From Nitrospirota bacterium (lineage in GTDB: Bacteria > Nitrospirota > Nitrospiria > Nitrospirales > UBA8639), in the NCBI GenBank assembly GCA_003695915.1, contig RFGF01000099.1:1-64000 (forward strand): DNA of 64,000 bases. Direction: 5' to 3'. The notes below the pieces were generated by a model, which searched no databases, had not been told where the DNA came from, and worked only from the letters and a program-made list of their open reading frames with translations. The translations under genes were made by a program, and so were the position numbers. Of this stretch, positions 25,697 to 34,571 are shown piece after piece. The stretch's first letter is position 1. Each line of letters starts with the position of its first letter.

Positions 25697-26746
25697 ATGC
25701 CTCTCCTGAGACGGTGCGCGACCGCGCGCCTCATTCGCTCCCTTACAGCAGACGGATCGCGCCTGCTGACTCTGGCCTTCGGATTGCTCGTCATTATGGC
25801 CAGCTCCGGATGGACAGCCTGCTCGGCGCAGGCCCGTTTACAAGATCCTGTTGCTCGTCTTCTTCAGGAGCTCGGCCAACGCGGGGTCAATCTCGATGGT
25901 GAACTTGCCGAGTTAAACGAACTGGCCCATCTTCGTGCGCATCCCGACCAGGCCCGAGCGCGTTATGCCGCTCTCCGGGCATCGTTGGAAACCAAACTGG
26001 CGGCCGTTCGCTCAGCCCCGCTTCCCGACCCCGACAATGCGCTCATGGCTCATCTGGCCGGCGGCGGCGTTCGGATACTGGCGATCACGGCCCATCCGGA
26101 TGACGAGAATATGATGAGCGGACTACTGACCTTTGCCCGCGATTACCACAACCCGGTGCTGCTGCTGTGTCTCACGCGCGGTGAAGCCGGAGAACAGGTG
26201 ACCGATGATCGACCCGTGGCAGAGGTGGGACAAAGACGGACACACGAACTTCATGCCGCGGCCACCGTTCTAGACATCGCCGTCATCATCGCCGGATTTC
26301 CCAATGGCGCATTCAAGCGCGTCGTTCCTGGCCGGACCTTCTGGTTTCCCCAAGACGTGCTGCGTGCGTGGAGGACCGATGGGGATCCTGCTCGCGTCGT
26401 GAAGACGGTCGCCACGCGTTTCGCTCCCGATCTGGTGCTGACGTTCGAACCGAACTGGGGATGGACCGGCAATCCCGAACACCGAGCTGCCGCCGTGCTG
26501 GCTCACGAGGCCGCTAAGCAGACGGGCGCGCAACTCGCCTATGCCGTCATGGTCGACACGCCCCATACCGACCGTTTCGACACCACCATGTTTTCATCTC
26601 ATCGGGGTCAGAGTTATTGGGCCGTCAAGCTCGCCGCTGCCCGTCAACACCGCTCTCAATATCGCCTCCCCCCTGACGCCGAGCACCATCCCGAGCGATT
26701 TCCGCACCTGGCCGTTGAGCACTTCCAGCGCGTCGAAACACCCTGA
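25697..26746 (+). CDS. exported PIG-L family deacetylase
   Basis: 349 residues from the ATG at 25697, chosen for its AGGGGA site; the frame is open to 25589. An N-terminal hydrophobic segment (about 25-40) ending near 'CSAQA' indicates export. The PIG-L/LmbE domain begins 'RILAITAHPDDENMMSG' with the metal-binding His-Pro-Asp-Asp, and continues with 'LCLTRGEAGE', 'RRTHELHAAATVL' and 'NPEHRAAAVLAHEAA'. Members remove acetyl groups from N-acetylglucosamine-containing lipids or small molecules; the substrate here is unknown. Confidence 0.88.
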   Translation: MPLLRRCATARLIRSLTADGSRLLTLAFGLLVIMASSGWTACSAQARLQDPVARLLQELGQRGVNLDGELAELNELAHLRAHPDQARARYAALRASLETKLAAVRSAPLPDPDNALMAHLAGGGVRILAITAHPDDENMMSGLLTFARDYHNPVLLLCLTRGEAGEQVTDDRPVAEVGQRRTHELHAAATVLDIAVIIAGFPNGAFKRVVPGRTFWFPQDVLRAWRTDGDPARVVKTVATRFAPDLVLTFEPNWGWTGNPEHRAAAVLAHEAAKQTGAQLAYAVMVDTPHTDRFDTTMFSSHRGQSYWAVKLAAARQHRSQYRLPPDAEHHPERFPHLAVEHFQRVETP

Positions 26747-26932
26747 AGTCGGTGGCCTAAACCGTTGAAGAATTGGTGTATGGCGACCATGCGGTCCTAC
26801 CGGATCTCGCGGTTCCCTGTTCACGCATCGTCATTGCCAAGACCGGCATGTTCATGACAGAGTACGCAGCATTCCAACAGCCTCAGACCATTGGTCTAAC
26901 ACGATTCACCGAGCATCTTGGCACCTGCCCGG

Positions 26933-27982
26933 ATGAAAATCTCATTCTTTTCAGCGATCCTGACTATCCTCATTCTCGGCATCGCGACCGCGATGTGGTG
27001 GCAGAACCGTCAAGACGAGCCGACGCCAAAGACGTTGACCCTGTACGGAAACGTCGACATCCGAGATGTCCGACTCGCTTTTCGCGCGACCGAGCGTATC
27101 GCACGCCTGTTCGTCGAGGAGGGGGATTCTGTGCAAAAGGGACAAGTGCTGGCCACGGTCGAATCCGACCGATTGCAGCAGGCCGTAGCCCGTGCGGAAG
27201 CTCGCGTCGCCGCGCAACAACAGGTCGTGGCACGGCTCCAAACAGGTAGCCGCCCGGAGGAAATCAGAAAAGCCAGAGCCGACGTTTTGGCTGCTCGTAT
27301 GGATGCCATCGATGCCGAGCGGACGGCCCGACGACTCGAGCGGCTCGCCGCCAAAGACTTGGCGACGAAGCAGGAGCGAGACGATGCTCGCGCTCGGGCC
27401 AATGCCGCGTGGGCGCGCTGGAAAGCGGCTCGCGAGACCCTTCGGTTGGTCCTGAAAGGCCCGAGAGAAGAAGACATCGCCGAAGCCAAAGCTCGCCTTC
27501 GCGCCTATCAAGCCGAATTGGCCTTGTCCCGCCGCGATCTCGCCGATGCCTCCTTGCTCGCACCCGCCGACGGGGTGATCGAAGATCGTTTGCTCGAACC
27601 CGGGGAGATGGCCTCGCCGACACGCCCTGTCTATACCCTGGCCCTCACCAACCCCGTGTGGGTTCGGGCTTATGTCTCCGAGCCGCATCTCGGGAAATTG
27701 CGCTTGGGTATGCAGGCGTTCATTTTTACCGACAGCTTTCCCGACAAGCGATACGAAGGATGGATCGGATTCATTTCTCCAACCGCACAATTTACCCCTA
27801 AAAACGTCGAAACACCGGAAATCCGCACCAGTCTGGTCTATCAAGTGCGTATCTTTGCCTGTAATCCCCAAGACGAACTCCGATTGGGCATGCCGGCGAC
27901 CGTCGTGATTCCTCTCGATCAAACCCGACAATCCACCACGCCTTCGGCTGAGCACCGATGTTCGCGCCAAACCTCGCCATGA
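26933..27982 (+). CDS. HlyD-family periplasmic adaptor
   Basis: 349 residues from the ATG at 26933 (the open frame includes an upstream TTG). One N-terminal anchor (about 4-22), then the lipoyl-like half 'GNVDIRDVRLAFRATERIAR', a long Ala/Arg-rich coiled coil (about 85-200), the second half 'DASLLAPADGVIEDRLLEPG' and a beta-barrel. The end overlaps the next ABC gene by an ATGA. It would link the exporter to an outer-membrane channel. It resembles YhiI/YbhG. Confidence 0.88.
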   Translation: MKISFFSAILTILILGIATAMWWQNRQDEPTPKTLTLYGNVDIRDVRLAFRATERIARLFVEEGDSVQKGQVLATVESDRLQQAVARAEARVAAQQQVVARLQTGSRPEEIRKARADVLAARMDAIDAERTARRLERLAAKDLATKQERDDARARANAAWARWKAARETLRLVLKGPREEDIAEAKARLRAYQAELALSRRDLADASLLAPADGVIEDRLLEPGEMASPTRPVYTLALTNPVWVRAYVSEPHLGKLRLGMQAFIFTDSFPDKRYEGWIGFISPTAQFTPKNVETPEIRTSLVYQVRIFACNPQDELRLGMPATVVIPLDQTRQSTTPSAEHRCSRQTSP

Positions 27983-29793
27983 GCCCTTCATCCGAACCAG
28001 CTCCACACCAAACCGATTCCTCTGCCGAGATTCAAGACATCGTGTTGACGTTTCACGATGTGAGCAAATCGTTTGTGTCCGGTCATCGGGTGATTCATGC
28101 CTTGACTCGGGTGTCGTTTACCGTTCGGCGGGGCACCGTCACCGGAATCATCGGACCGGACGGCGCCGGAAAAACCACGCTGATGCGGCTAGCCGCCACG
28201 CTTCTGCGCCCCGATCAGGGACACATCAGCGTGCTGGGGATGGATACGCAACGGGAGGCTGCCGCCATCTACGGACAGATCGGATATATGCCGCAACGCT
28301 TCGGATTGTACGAGGATCTCACCGTTCAGGAAAATCTCGATCTCTATGCCGACCTTCATGGATTGGACCACGACCACCGATCCGCTCGCTACCGACAATT
28401 GATGGTCATGACCGGACTCGAGCCCTTTACCCGGCGGCTCGCCGGCCAGCTTTCCGGCGGCATGAAACAAAAATTGGGTCTGGCCTGTTCGCTCCTGGGC
28501 ACTCCTCCACTTCTCTTGCTCGATGAACCGACCGTCGGGGTCGATCCGCTTTCCCGGCGCGAGCTGTGGACGATCGTCGACCGCCTGGTTCGGGAAGAAG
28601 GCACGAGCGTGGTGCTCACCACGTCGTACATCGAAGAGGCCGAGCGCTGCCCTGATGTCCTCATTCTCCACGAGGGCACGATATTAGGGCGAGCACACCC
28701 TTCGACCTTCAAACGAGAAATCGAAGGTCGTGTCTATCAGATCCACAGCTCTGCCGTACACAAGCGGCTCATCCATGCCACGCTGACCGATCGCCCTGAA
28801 GTCGTCGATGCCATGGTGCAAGGCGAGTCCGTTCGACTGGTGCTTCGAGATCCGCATCCTGAAACGCTTGCGGCGATCGTGCCTGCCATTCCCCAGCTTT
28901 CCATCGCGCCGGTTCCGCCCAGGCTGGAAGACTGGTTTATCGTGAAATTAAGGCAACAAGCCTCGCAGCCGGCAGTTCGGTCTCAGCTCAAGCCGTTGAC
29001 GGCATCGCAAACGAGCCTCTCCCCCGCGCCGCGCGCGCCGGTCATCCAAGTCCGCCATGCACAACGGCGTTTTGGGGACTTTTACGCGGTCCATGATGTG
29101 TCGTTCGATGTATTGTCTGGAGAAATTTTCGGATTATTGGGACCCAACGGCGCCGGGAAATCGACGACGTTCCGTATGCTCTGCGGTCTCTTGCCACCGA
29201 GTGGCGGACATTTGACGGTTGCCGGCGTCGATTTGCGACGGGCTCGGTCGGCCGCCCGCCAGCGCATTGGCTATATGTCTCAAAAATTTTCGCTGTATCG
29301 GGATTTGAGTGTGAGGGAAAATTTGCGGTTTTTCAGCAGCGCTTACGGCTTACGCGGCGATCGTCGACGGGAACGGAACAATTGGGCGCTGGATCAGTTC
29401 GGCTTGAGACCCTTCGCCGATGCCGTCTCGGGTGAACTGCCTTTGGGGTACAAGCAACGCCTGGCTCTGGCCTGTGCCCTCATGCACGAACCAGACATCC
29501 TCTTTTTGGACGAACCGACGTCCGGCGTCGATCCGTTGGCACGAAGAGAATTTTGGCACCGGATTCTCGAATTGGCGGGTCGGGGCGTCACGATCATGGT
29601 AACGACGCATGTTCTGGAAGAAGCCGAATACTGCGATCGCATCGCCATCATGGCCCATGGCCGCCTGCTAACCCTGGGGACGCCGGACGAGATCAAACGA
29701 CGCGCCCGCACCGTGGAATGCCCGACGCCTTCGCTGGAAGACGCCTTTGTGTATCTCATTCACACTGAACGACGACAAGCCGTCGTGTCATGA
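27979..29793 (+). CDS. ABC transporter with two fused ATP-binding domains
   Basis: 604 residues carrying two full nucleotide-binding domains. First: Walker A 'GPDGAGKTT', signature 'LSGGMKQKLGLA', Walker B 'LLLLDEPTVGVDP'. Second: 'GPNGAGKST', 'LPLGYKQRLALA' and 'ILFLDEPTSGVDP'. The 'YMPQRFGLYEDLTVQEN' Q-loop is typical of ABC-2 exporters. The ATG at 27979 overlaps the HlyD stop (an ATG at 27958 is less likely). The arrangement matches RbbA/YbhF-type export ATPases. The second signature is degenerate (LPLGYKQ), as is common in such fusions. Confidence 0.92.
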   Translation: MSPSSEPAPHQTDSSAEIQDIVLTFHDVSKSFVSGHRVIHALTRVSFTVRRGTVTGIIGPDGAGKTTLMRLAATLLRPDQGHISVLGMDTQREAAAIYGQIGYMPQRFGLYEDLTVQENLDLYADLHGLDHDHRSARYRQLMVMTGLEPFTRRLAGQLSGGMKQKLGLACSLLGTPPLLLLDEPTVGVDPLSRRELWTIVDRLVREEGTSVVLTTSYIEEAERCPDVLILHEGTILGRAHPSTFKREIEGRVYQIHSSAVHKRLIHATLTDRPEVVDAMVQGESVRLVLRDPHPETLAAIVPAIPQLSIAPVPPRLEDWFIVKLRQQASQPAVRSQLKPLTASQTSLSPAPRAPVIQVRHAQRRFGDFYAVHDVSFDVLSGEIFGLLGPNGAGKSTTFRMLCGLLPPSGGHLTVAGVDLRRARSAARQRIGYMSQKFSLYRDLSVRENLRFFSSAYGLRGDRRRERNNWALDQFGLRPFADAVSGELPLGYKQRLALACALMHEPDILFLDEPTSGVDPLARREFWHRILELAGRGVTIMVTTHVLEEAEYCDRIAIMAHGRLLTLGTPDEIKRRARTVECPTPSLEDAFVYLIHTERRQAVVS

Positions 29794-30947
29794 GCCAGTC
29801 CCGACCGCGCCGCGTGCATCGTTTCCCATCCAACAACACGTGGATGCGCCTCCGAGGGCTGATGCGGAAAGAGGCGCTTCAAATCGTGCGGGACCCGAGC
29901 AGTATCGCCATTGCGTTTCTCATCCCGGTTCTTCTGCTGCTTTTGTTCGGATACGGCATTTCGCTCGATGCCGAGCACGTCCCCGTGGGATTGGTCGTGG
30001 AACAGCCCACGCATCTGACGGCGGAATTCACCGCCTCGTTTTTCCACTCCCGGTATTTCCTCCCGATCTCCTTCGATTCGATGACGGCAGCCGAGGAAGC
30101 CCTGCGCGAGCATCGCGTCAATGCTATCGTTCGCCTCCGAGAACCATTCGGCAAACAGATTTCTGCCGGGGCTGTCGCCCCTGTTCAAGTCATCGTCAAC
30201 GGAAGCGATGCCAATACGGCACGATTGATCATCGGATACGTCGAGGGCGCGACGGCGCGCTGGCTCGAGCGCCTGGTCCGCGAAGGCCGCACGCGCCCTC
30301 TCCCGATCGCCATCGAGCCGCGTATTTGGTTCAATGCTGAAGTGCGGAGTCGCAACTTTCTCGTACCGGGATTGGTTGCAGTGATTATGACACTGATCGG
30401 GGCACTCTTGACGGCATTGGTGATGGCTCGCGAATGGGAACGGGGGACGATGGAAGCGCTGATGACCACACCGGTAACCGCGAACGACATTCTGCTGGGT
30501 AAAATCATTCCCTATTTTTTCTTGGGCACGGGGGGGATGGTCCTGTCCGTCGTCATGGCCATCGGGTTGTTCGATGTCCCCTTTCGCGGCTCCTTCTGGG
30601 TCTTGGCTTTGGCGGGGGGCATCTTTCTCTCTGTGGCATTGGGCATGGGGCTTTTGATTTCCGTCCTCGCCAAAAACCAGTTCGTCGCCGCCCAAGCGGC
30701 CATCATCGTCACCTTTCTCCCGGCCTTTCTCTTGTCCGGATTTTTGTTCGATATCGGGAGTATGCCGCCGCTCATTCAGGGAATCACCTATATCTTTGCT
30801 GCCCGCTATTTCGTCGAGATCCTCCAATCGGCGTTTTTGGCCGGAACGATCTGGCCGCTGTTCATTCCCAACCTTATCGCACTCCTGATCATGGCAGGGC
30901 TCTTTCTCGGCCTGTGCCGATTCATCTTCCGAAAACGACTCGAATAG
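29790..30947 (+). CDS. ABC-2 type permease (first of pair)
   Basis: 385 residues. An N-terminal helix (about 35-58) is followed by a large periplasmic domain and five more helices near the C-terminus. 'MRKEALQIVRDPSSIAIAF', 'WERGTMEALMTTPVTANDIL' and 'GSMPPLIQGITYIFAARYFV' are typical of YhhJ/YbhS/YbhR permeases. Its ATG overlaps the ATPase stop (ATGA), so the genes are translated in step. Confidence 0.9.
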   Translation: MSQSRPRRVHRFPSNNTWMRLRGLMRKEALQIVRDPSSIAIAFLIPVLLLLLFGYGISLDAEHVPVGLVVEQPTHLTAEFTASFFHSRYFLPISFDSMTAAEEALREHRVNAIVRLREPFGKQISAGAVAPVQVIVNGSDANTARLIIGYVEGATARWLERLVREGRTRPLPIAIEPRIWFNAEVRSRNFLVPGLVAVIMTLIGALLTALVMAREWERGTMEALMTTPVTANDILLGKIIPYFFLGTGGMVLSVVMAIGLFDVPFRGSFWVLALAGGIFLSVALGMGLLISVLAKNQFVAAQAAIIVTFLPAFLLSGFLFDIGSMPPLIQGITYIFAARYFVEILQSAFLAGTIWPLFIPNLIALLIMAGLFLGLCRFIFRKRLE

Positions 30948-30955
30948 GCGATGCC

Positions 30956-32065
30956 ATGTGGGTCAGAATCCAGGCGTTGATGATCAAAGAATTCTTGGCG
31001 TTGCTCAAGGATAAAAAAACGCGCACGGTGATTTTGATTCCGCCGATGGTTCAACTCCTGGTTTTCGGGTATGCCGCCACCTTCGACCTGAATCATATCC
31101 CCTTCGCACTCTATAACGAGGATGCTGGACCCTGGGGACGGCACATGGCCGAAGCGATCCAGGGGTCGCCGCACTTCGATCTCGTCGCACGGATTTCGCA
31201 CGAAGCCGACATGGCCCCTTTGATCGACCTACGGAAGGCGCTCGTGATCGTCCGGATCGGCCAACACTTCAGCCGTCGGATCGCTCATGGCGAGCCTGCA
31301 GACATGCAAGTGCTCGTCGATGGGCGAAATTCCAACACCGCCTTGCTGGCCTTGAATTATCTCCGAACCATCGTCCAGCAATTTATCGCCCAGATCGATG
31401 AGCCGGGCCAGTCGGTTGCGCTGCCTGTCAAGTTGGAAGTACGCGCCTGGTTCAACCCCAACCTGGAAAGCCGATGGTTTTTCATTCCGGGCATCGTGGG
31501 ATCGCTCACCATGATCGTCGCCCTGTTGGTGACGGCGCTGTCCGTAGCCAGAGAGCGGGAACAAGGCACCTTCGATCAATTGTTGGTCACGCCCTTACGG
31601 CCGACAGAAATTCTGATCGGGAAAACCGTTCCCGGGTTTCTCATCGGCCTCCTGGAAGCCACCGTGATCATCGCGCTCGCCCGCTGGTGGTTCGAGATCC
31701 CGCTGGTCGGCAATCTCGTAAGCCTGTATTGTGGTCTCGCGGTCTTTTTGCTCTCCGGCTTGGGAGTGGGGCTGATGATCTCGTCCTTGGCCGTGACACA
31801 ACAACAAGGCCTCCTGGGAGTCTTTGTCTTCATGGTGCCTGCGATTTTATTGTCGGGCTTTGCCACGCCCATCGCCAATATGCCATCGCCCGTTCAATAC
31901 CTCACGTTCCTCAATCCCATGCGGTATTTCATGATCGTGGTGCGAGGCATCTTCCTGGAAGACATGCCCGTTGACATGTTACTCTGGCAACTCTGGCCCA
32001 TGGCAGTGATCGGATTGATCGCTCTATCTTTCGCCGGCTGGTTGTTCCGTCACCGCTTGTATTGA
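30956..32065 (+). CDS. ABC-2 type permease (second of pair)
   Basis: 369 residues from the ATG at 30956, eight bases after the previous stop; the frame is open earlier within the preceding gene. It shares the layout of its neighbour: 'MIKEFLALLKDKKTRTVIL' at the start, 'REREQGTFDQLLVTPLRPTE' in the middle, and 'TFLNPMRYFMIVVRGIFLED' near the end. The two permeases would form the heterodimeric channel of the exporter. The substrate cannot be told; relatives export drugs or lipophilic compounds. Confidence 0.9.
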   Translation: MWVRIQALMIKEFLALLKDKKTRTVILIPPMVQLLVFGYAATFDLNHIPFALYNEDAGPWGRHMAEAIQGSPHFDLVARISHEADMAPLIDLRKALVIVRIGQHFSRRIAHGEPADMQVLVDGRNSNTALLALNYLRTIVQQFIAQIDEPGQSVALPVKLEVRAWFNPNLESRWFFIPGIVGSLTMIVALLVTALSVAREREQGTFDQLLVTPLRPTEILIGKTVPGFLIGLLEATVIIALARWWFEIPLVGNLVSLYCGLAVFLLSGLGVGLMISSLAVTQQQGLLGVFVFMVPAILLSGFATPIANMPSPVQYLTFLNPMRYFMIVVRGIFLEDMPVDMLLWQLWPMAVIGLIALSFAGWLFRHRLY

Positions 32066-32163
32066 ACGATGGCCGGAACCGACAAGCTCGCGGGAATCGT
32101 CCGGCTTGTTCTCATGGTCCAGCTCCTAGGGGTCCACATCATGGCGACTCCCTGCGGTACATC

Positions 32164-33183
32164 ATGTCTCTGCTTCGCCAAGATCCCACGACGAAAGACT
32201 GGGTGATCATTGCGCCCCAACGCGCCAAGCGCCCGGATCAATTCGCGCAATCCTCGCCTCATCCCTCGAGCGAAGCGCTCCCGGTTCACGACCCTTCGTG
32301 TCCGTTTTGTCCCGGCAACGAAACGCTCACGCCGCCGGAAATCCTGCGCCTTTCCGACTCCGGAACTGGCGAATGGCAAGTCCGCGTGGTCCCTAACAAA
32401 TTTCCGGCTTTGCAGCCCACCGGCCCGTCAGCTTACCGCACCCCTCATACCCTCTTTTATGAAATGGACGGCGTGGGCTCGCACGAAGTCATCATTGAAA
32501 CGCCGCGACACAACGAACGGTTGGCTTTGATGAGCGACCAGGACGTGGCCATGATTCTTCGCGCCTGCCAGCGACGATACCGCGATCTGCTCGCGCATCC
32601 CCATGTCAACAGCGTCGTGCTATTCAAAAACCATGGGAAACGCGCCGGCACCTCGTTGCAGCATCCGCATATGCAGGTGGTGGCCGCCCCGATCGCGCCC
32701 GTTCTCATGCGACGGAAGGTTGAAGTGGCCACTACGTATTATGACGAGACAGGCCGCTGTCTCTATTCCGACATGGTCGAAGCGGAACTCCAGGCCGGCA
32801 GTCGGATCGTCATAAAGAAGGACGGGTATGTGGTGTTTCAGCCTTTTGCTTCGCGGCTTCCCTTTGAAACTTGGATCATGCCCCACCGTCCCGTACCATC
32901 GTTCGCCTTGGTGTCCGAAGAGGACCTCCCCAAAGTTGCGAGCGTTCTTCGGCGAACGCTCGCGGTTTTAGACACCGCGCTCCAGAATCCCGATTTCAAT
33001 CTGGTGCTGCATTCTGTTCCGACAACCGGAGGCGCGTGCGCATGGTTCTCCTGGCACATTCAGATTCTTCCTCGGCTCACCGCCATTGCCGGGTTCGAAC
33101 TGGGTTCGGGGATGTTCATCAATACCCTGTTGCCGGAGGAATCCGCTAAAATTCTACGCAACGCCTACGAGGCGCTCCCGTGA
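32164..33183 (+). CDS. galT: galactose-1-phosphate uridylyltransferase (GalT-like)
   Basis: 339 residues from the ATG at 32164; the frame is open to 32062 but that extension is not protein-like. The enzyme has 'CPFCPG' (zinc ligands), 'NHGKRAGTSLQHPHMQ' with the HPH active site, and 'AWFSWHIQILPRL'. In GalT the first His of HxH carries the uridylyl group. No galK or galE is present; the next gene is a nucleotide-sugar-using transferase, so this enzyme may work with other hexose-1-phosphates. Confidence 0.88.
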   Translation: MSLLRQDPTTKDWVIIAPQRAKRPDQFAQSSPHPSSEALPVHDPSCPFCPGNETLTPPEILRLSDSGTGEWQVRVVPNKFPALQPTGPSAYRTPHTLFYEMDGVGSHEVIIETPRHNERLALMSDQDVAMILRACQRRYRDLLAHPHVNSVVLFKNHGKRAGTSLQHPHMQVVAAPIAPVLMRRKVEVATTYYDETGRCLYSDMVEAELQAGSRIVIKKDGYVVFQPFASRLPFETWIMPHRPVPSFALVSEEDLPKVASVLRRTLAVLDTALQNPDFNLVLHSVPTTGGACAWFSWHIQILPRLTAIAGFELGSGMFINTLLPEESAKILRNAYEALP

Positions 33184-33221
33184 TCCGACAACCCCACCTG
33201 CAATAGAAAGGAGAGTTTCCC

Positions 33222-34499
33222 ATGCTGCCTGAAGTCCACGTGGGTCGGCGCTCGGCCCTCATTTCCTGTCAGATCGATCATTATCGGCTGATTGTCGGGG
33301 ACGAGCTGATCGACGAAATCTTCGGCCTTGCGCACAAACTCAAAGGCCTGAAGGTGTGCGAGATCAATTCCACCGCGTTCGGGGGTGGGGTGGCTGAATT
33401 GCTCCCTCGACTCGTCCCGTTCATGGAGGCCCTAGGGCTCGACGTGGACTGGCGACTGATCCATGCCCCGACCGAATTTTTCACGATCACCAAAGCGTTT
33501 CACAACGCCCTACAGGGGAAGCCGCATACTTTGCTCGAATCGGAAAAATCCTTGTATCTCCAGGTCAACGAGCAAACCGCCAAATTGTTGGAAGAACGGT
33601 ACGATGTGATCATCGTGCACGACCCCCAGCCGGCTGCGCTGCGATACTTCGCCGGTCAGCGAGACGCCAAGTGGATCTGGCGCTGTCACATCGATAGCTC
33701 CCATCCGAGCGAAGAGGTGAGCCAATTTCTGTTGCCCTACTTGAACCTGTACGATGCCATGATCTTTACTATGCCCGAATTTCTCATTCCCGGCATGACG
33801 GTCAAACGCATCGTATTCATTCCACCGGCCATCGATCCCTTGGCTACCAAAAACATGGATCTGCCGTTGGATATCTGCAAGCGCGCCATGGCCGATTCGG
33901 GAGTCGATCCCACACGGCCGGTGTTGCTCCAAGTTTCGCGGTTCGACCCGTGGAAAGATCCCTTGGGGGTCATCAAAGCTTATCAGTTGGTCAAGCAGGA
34001 ATGCCGCGAGGTACAGCTCGTCTTCATCGGGGCAATGGCCGCGGACGATCCCGAAGGCTGGGCGCTCATGGATCAGGTAGAAGAAGAAGCAGCGAAAGAT
34101 CCCGATATTTTTGTTTTCAATAACCTGGCCGGGATCGGCAACGCCGAAGTGAACATGTTCCAGCGCGGAAGCGACGTGATCGTCCAGAAATCCATTCGAG
34201 AGGGGTTCGGCCTGGTCGTCTCCGAGGCGTTCTGGAAGGAAAAACCGGTCGTCGCCGGAAACGCTGGCGGCATTCCCCTCCAATTTCCCGATGCCTTTCG
34301 CTGGTACCTGGTGGAAAATATCGAGGATTGCGCCGAGCGCATTCTTCATCTGCTTCGCAAGCCTGGGGCCCGCGGGGCCTTTGGCCGAGCGGGACGCGAA
34401 CGCGTCCGCCAGCATTTTTTGCTGCCACGGCTCGTACGGGACCGTCTGCGGCTCATCAGAGATCTTGTGGATGGACGTGAGCCGCAGAGAAGTTCCTGA
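33222..34499 (+). CDS. GT4 glycosyltransferase, TreT-like (trehalose synthase type)
   Basis: 425 residues with AAAGGAGAG upstream. 'EINSTAFGGGVAELLPRLVP' near the N-terminus, 'WIWRCHIDSSHPSE' in the middle and the GT4 donor-site 'QKSIREGFGLVVSEAFWKEK' are characteristic of trehalose glycosyl-transferring synthase (TreT) and relatives. TreT joins NDP-glucose and glucose into trehalose. Exact specificity is inferred only. Lies between galT and phosphoketolase in the same direction. Confidence 0.82.
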   Translation: MLPEVHVGRRSALISCQIDHYRLIVGDELIDEIFGLAHKLKGLKVCEINSTAFGGGVAELLPRLVPFMEALGLDVDWRLIHAPTEFFTITKAFHNALQGKPHTLLESEKSLYLQVNEQTAKLLEERYDVIIVHDPQPAALRYFAGQRDAKWIWRCHIDSSHPSEEVSQFLLPYLNLYDAMIFTMPEFLIPGMTVKRIVFIPPAIDPLATKNMDLPLDICKRAMADSGVDPTRPVLLQVSRFDPWKDPLGVIKAYQLVKQECREVQLVFIGAMAADDPEGWALMDQVEEEAAKDPDIFVFNNLAGIGNAEVNMFQRGSDVIVQKSIREGFGLVVSEAFWKEKPVVAGNAGGIPLQFPDAFRWYLVENIEDCAERILHLLRKPGARGAFGRAGRERVRQHFLLPRLVRDRLRLIRDLVDGREPQRSS

Positions 34500-34571
34500 C
34501 CAGATCACCGCATTCAATTTTCATCCGATGACACTATCGTCGCGACAAAACCACGGCAAGGAGGACGTTCT

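Noticed and set aside
26951-28006. 351-codon frame antisense to the HlyD gene
   Set aside because: A GC-rich shadow of a clear adaptor protein; no family features.
29760-30827. 355-codon frame antisense to the first permease
   Set aside because: Highly charged, His/Asp/Gln-rich product typical of an antisense membrane gene.
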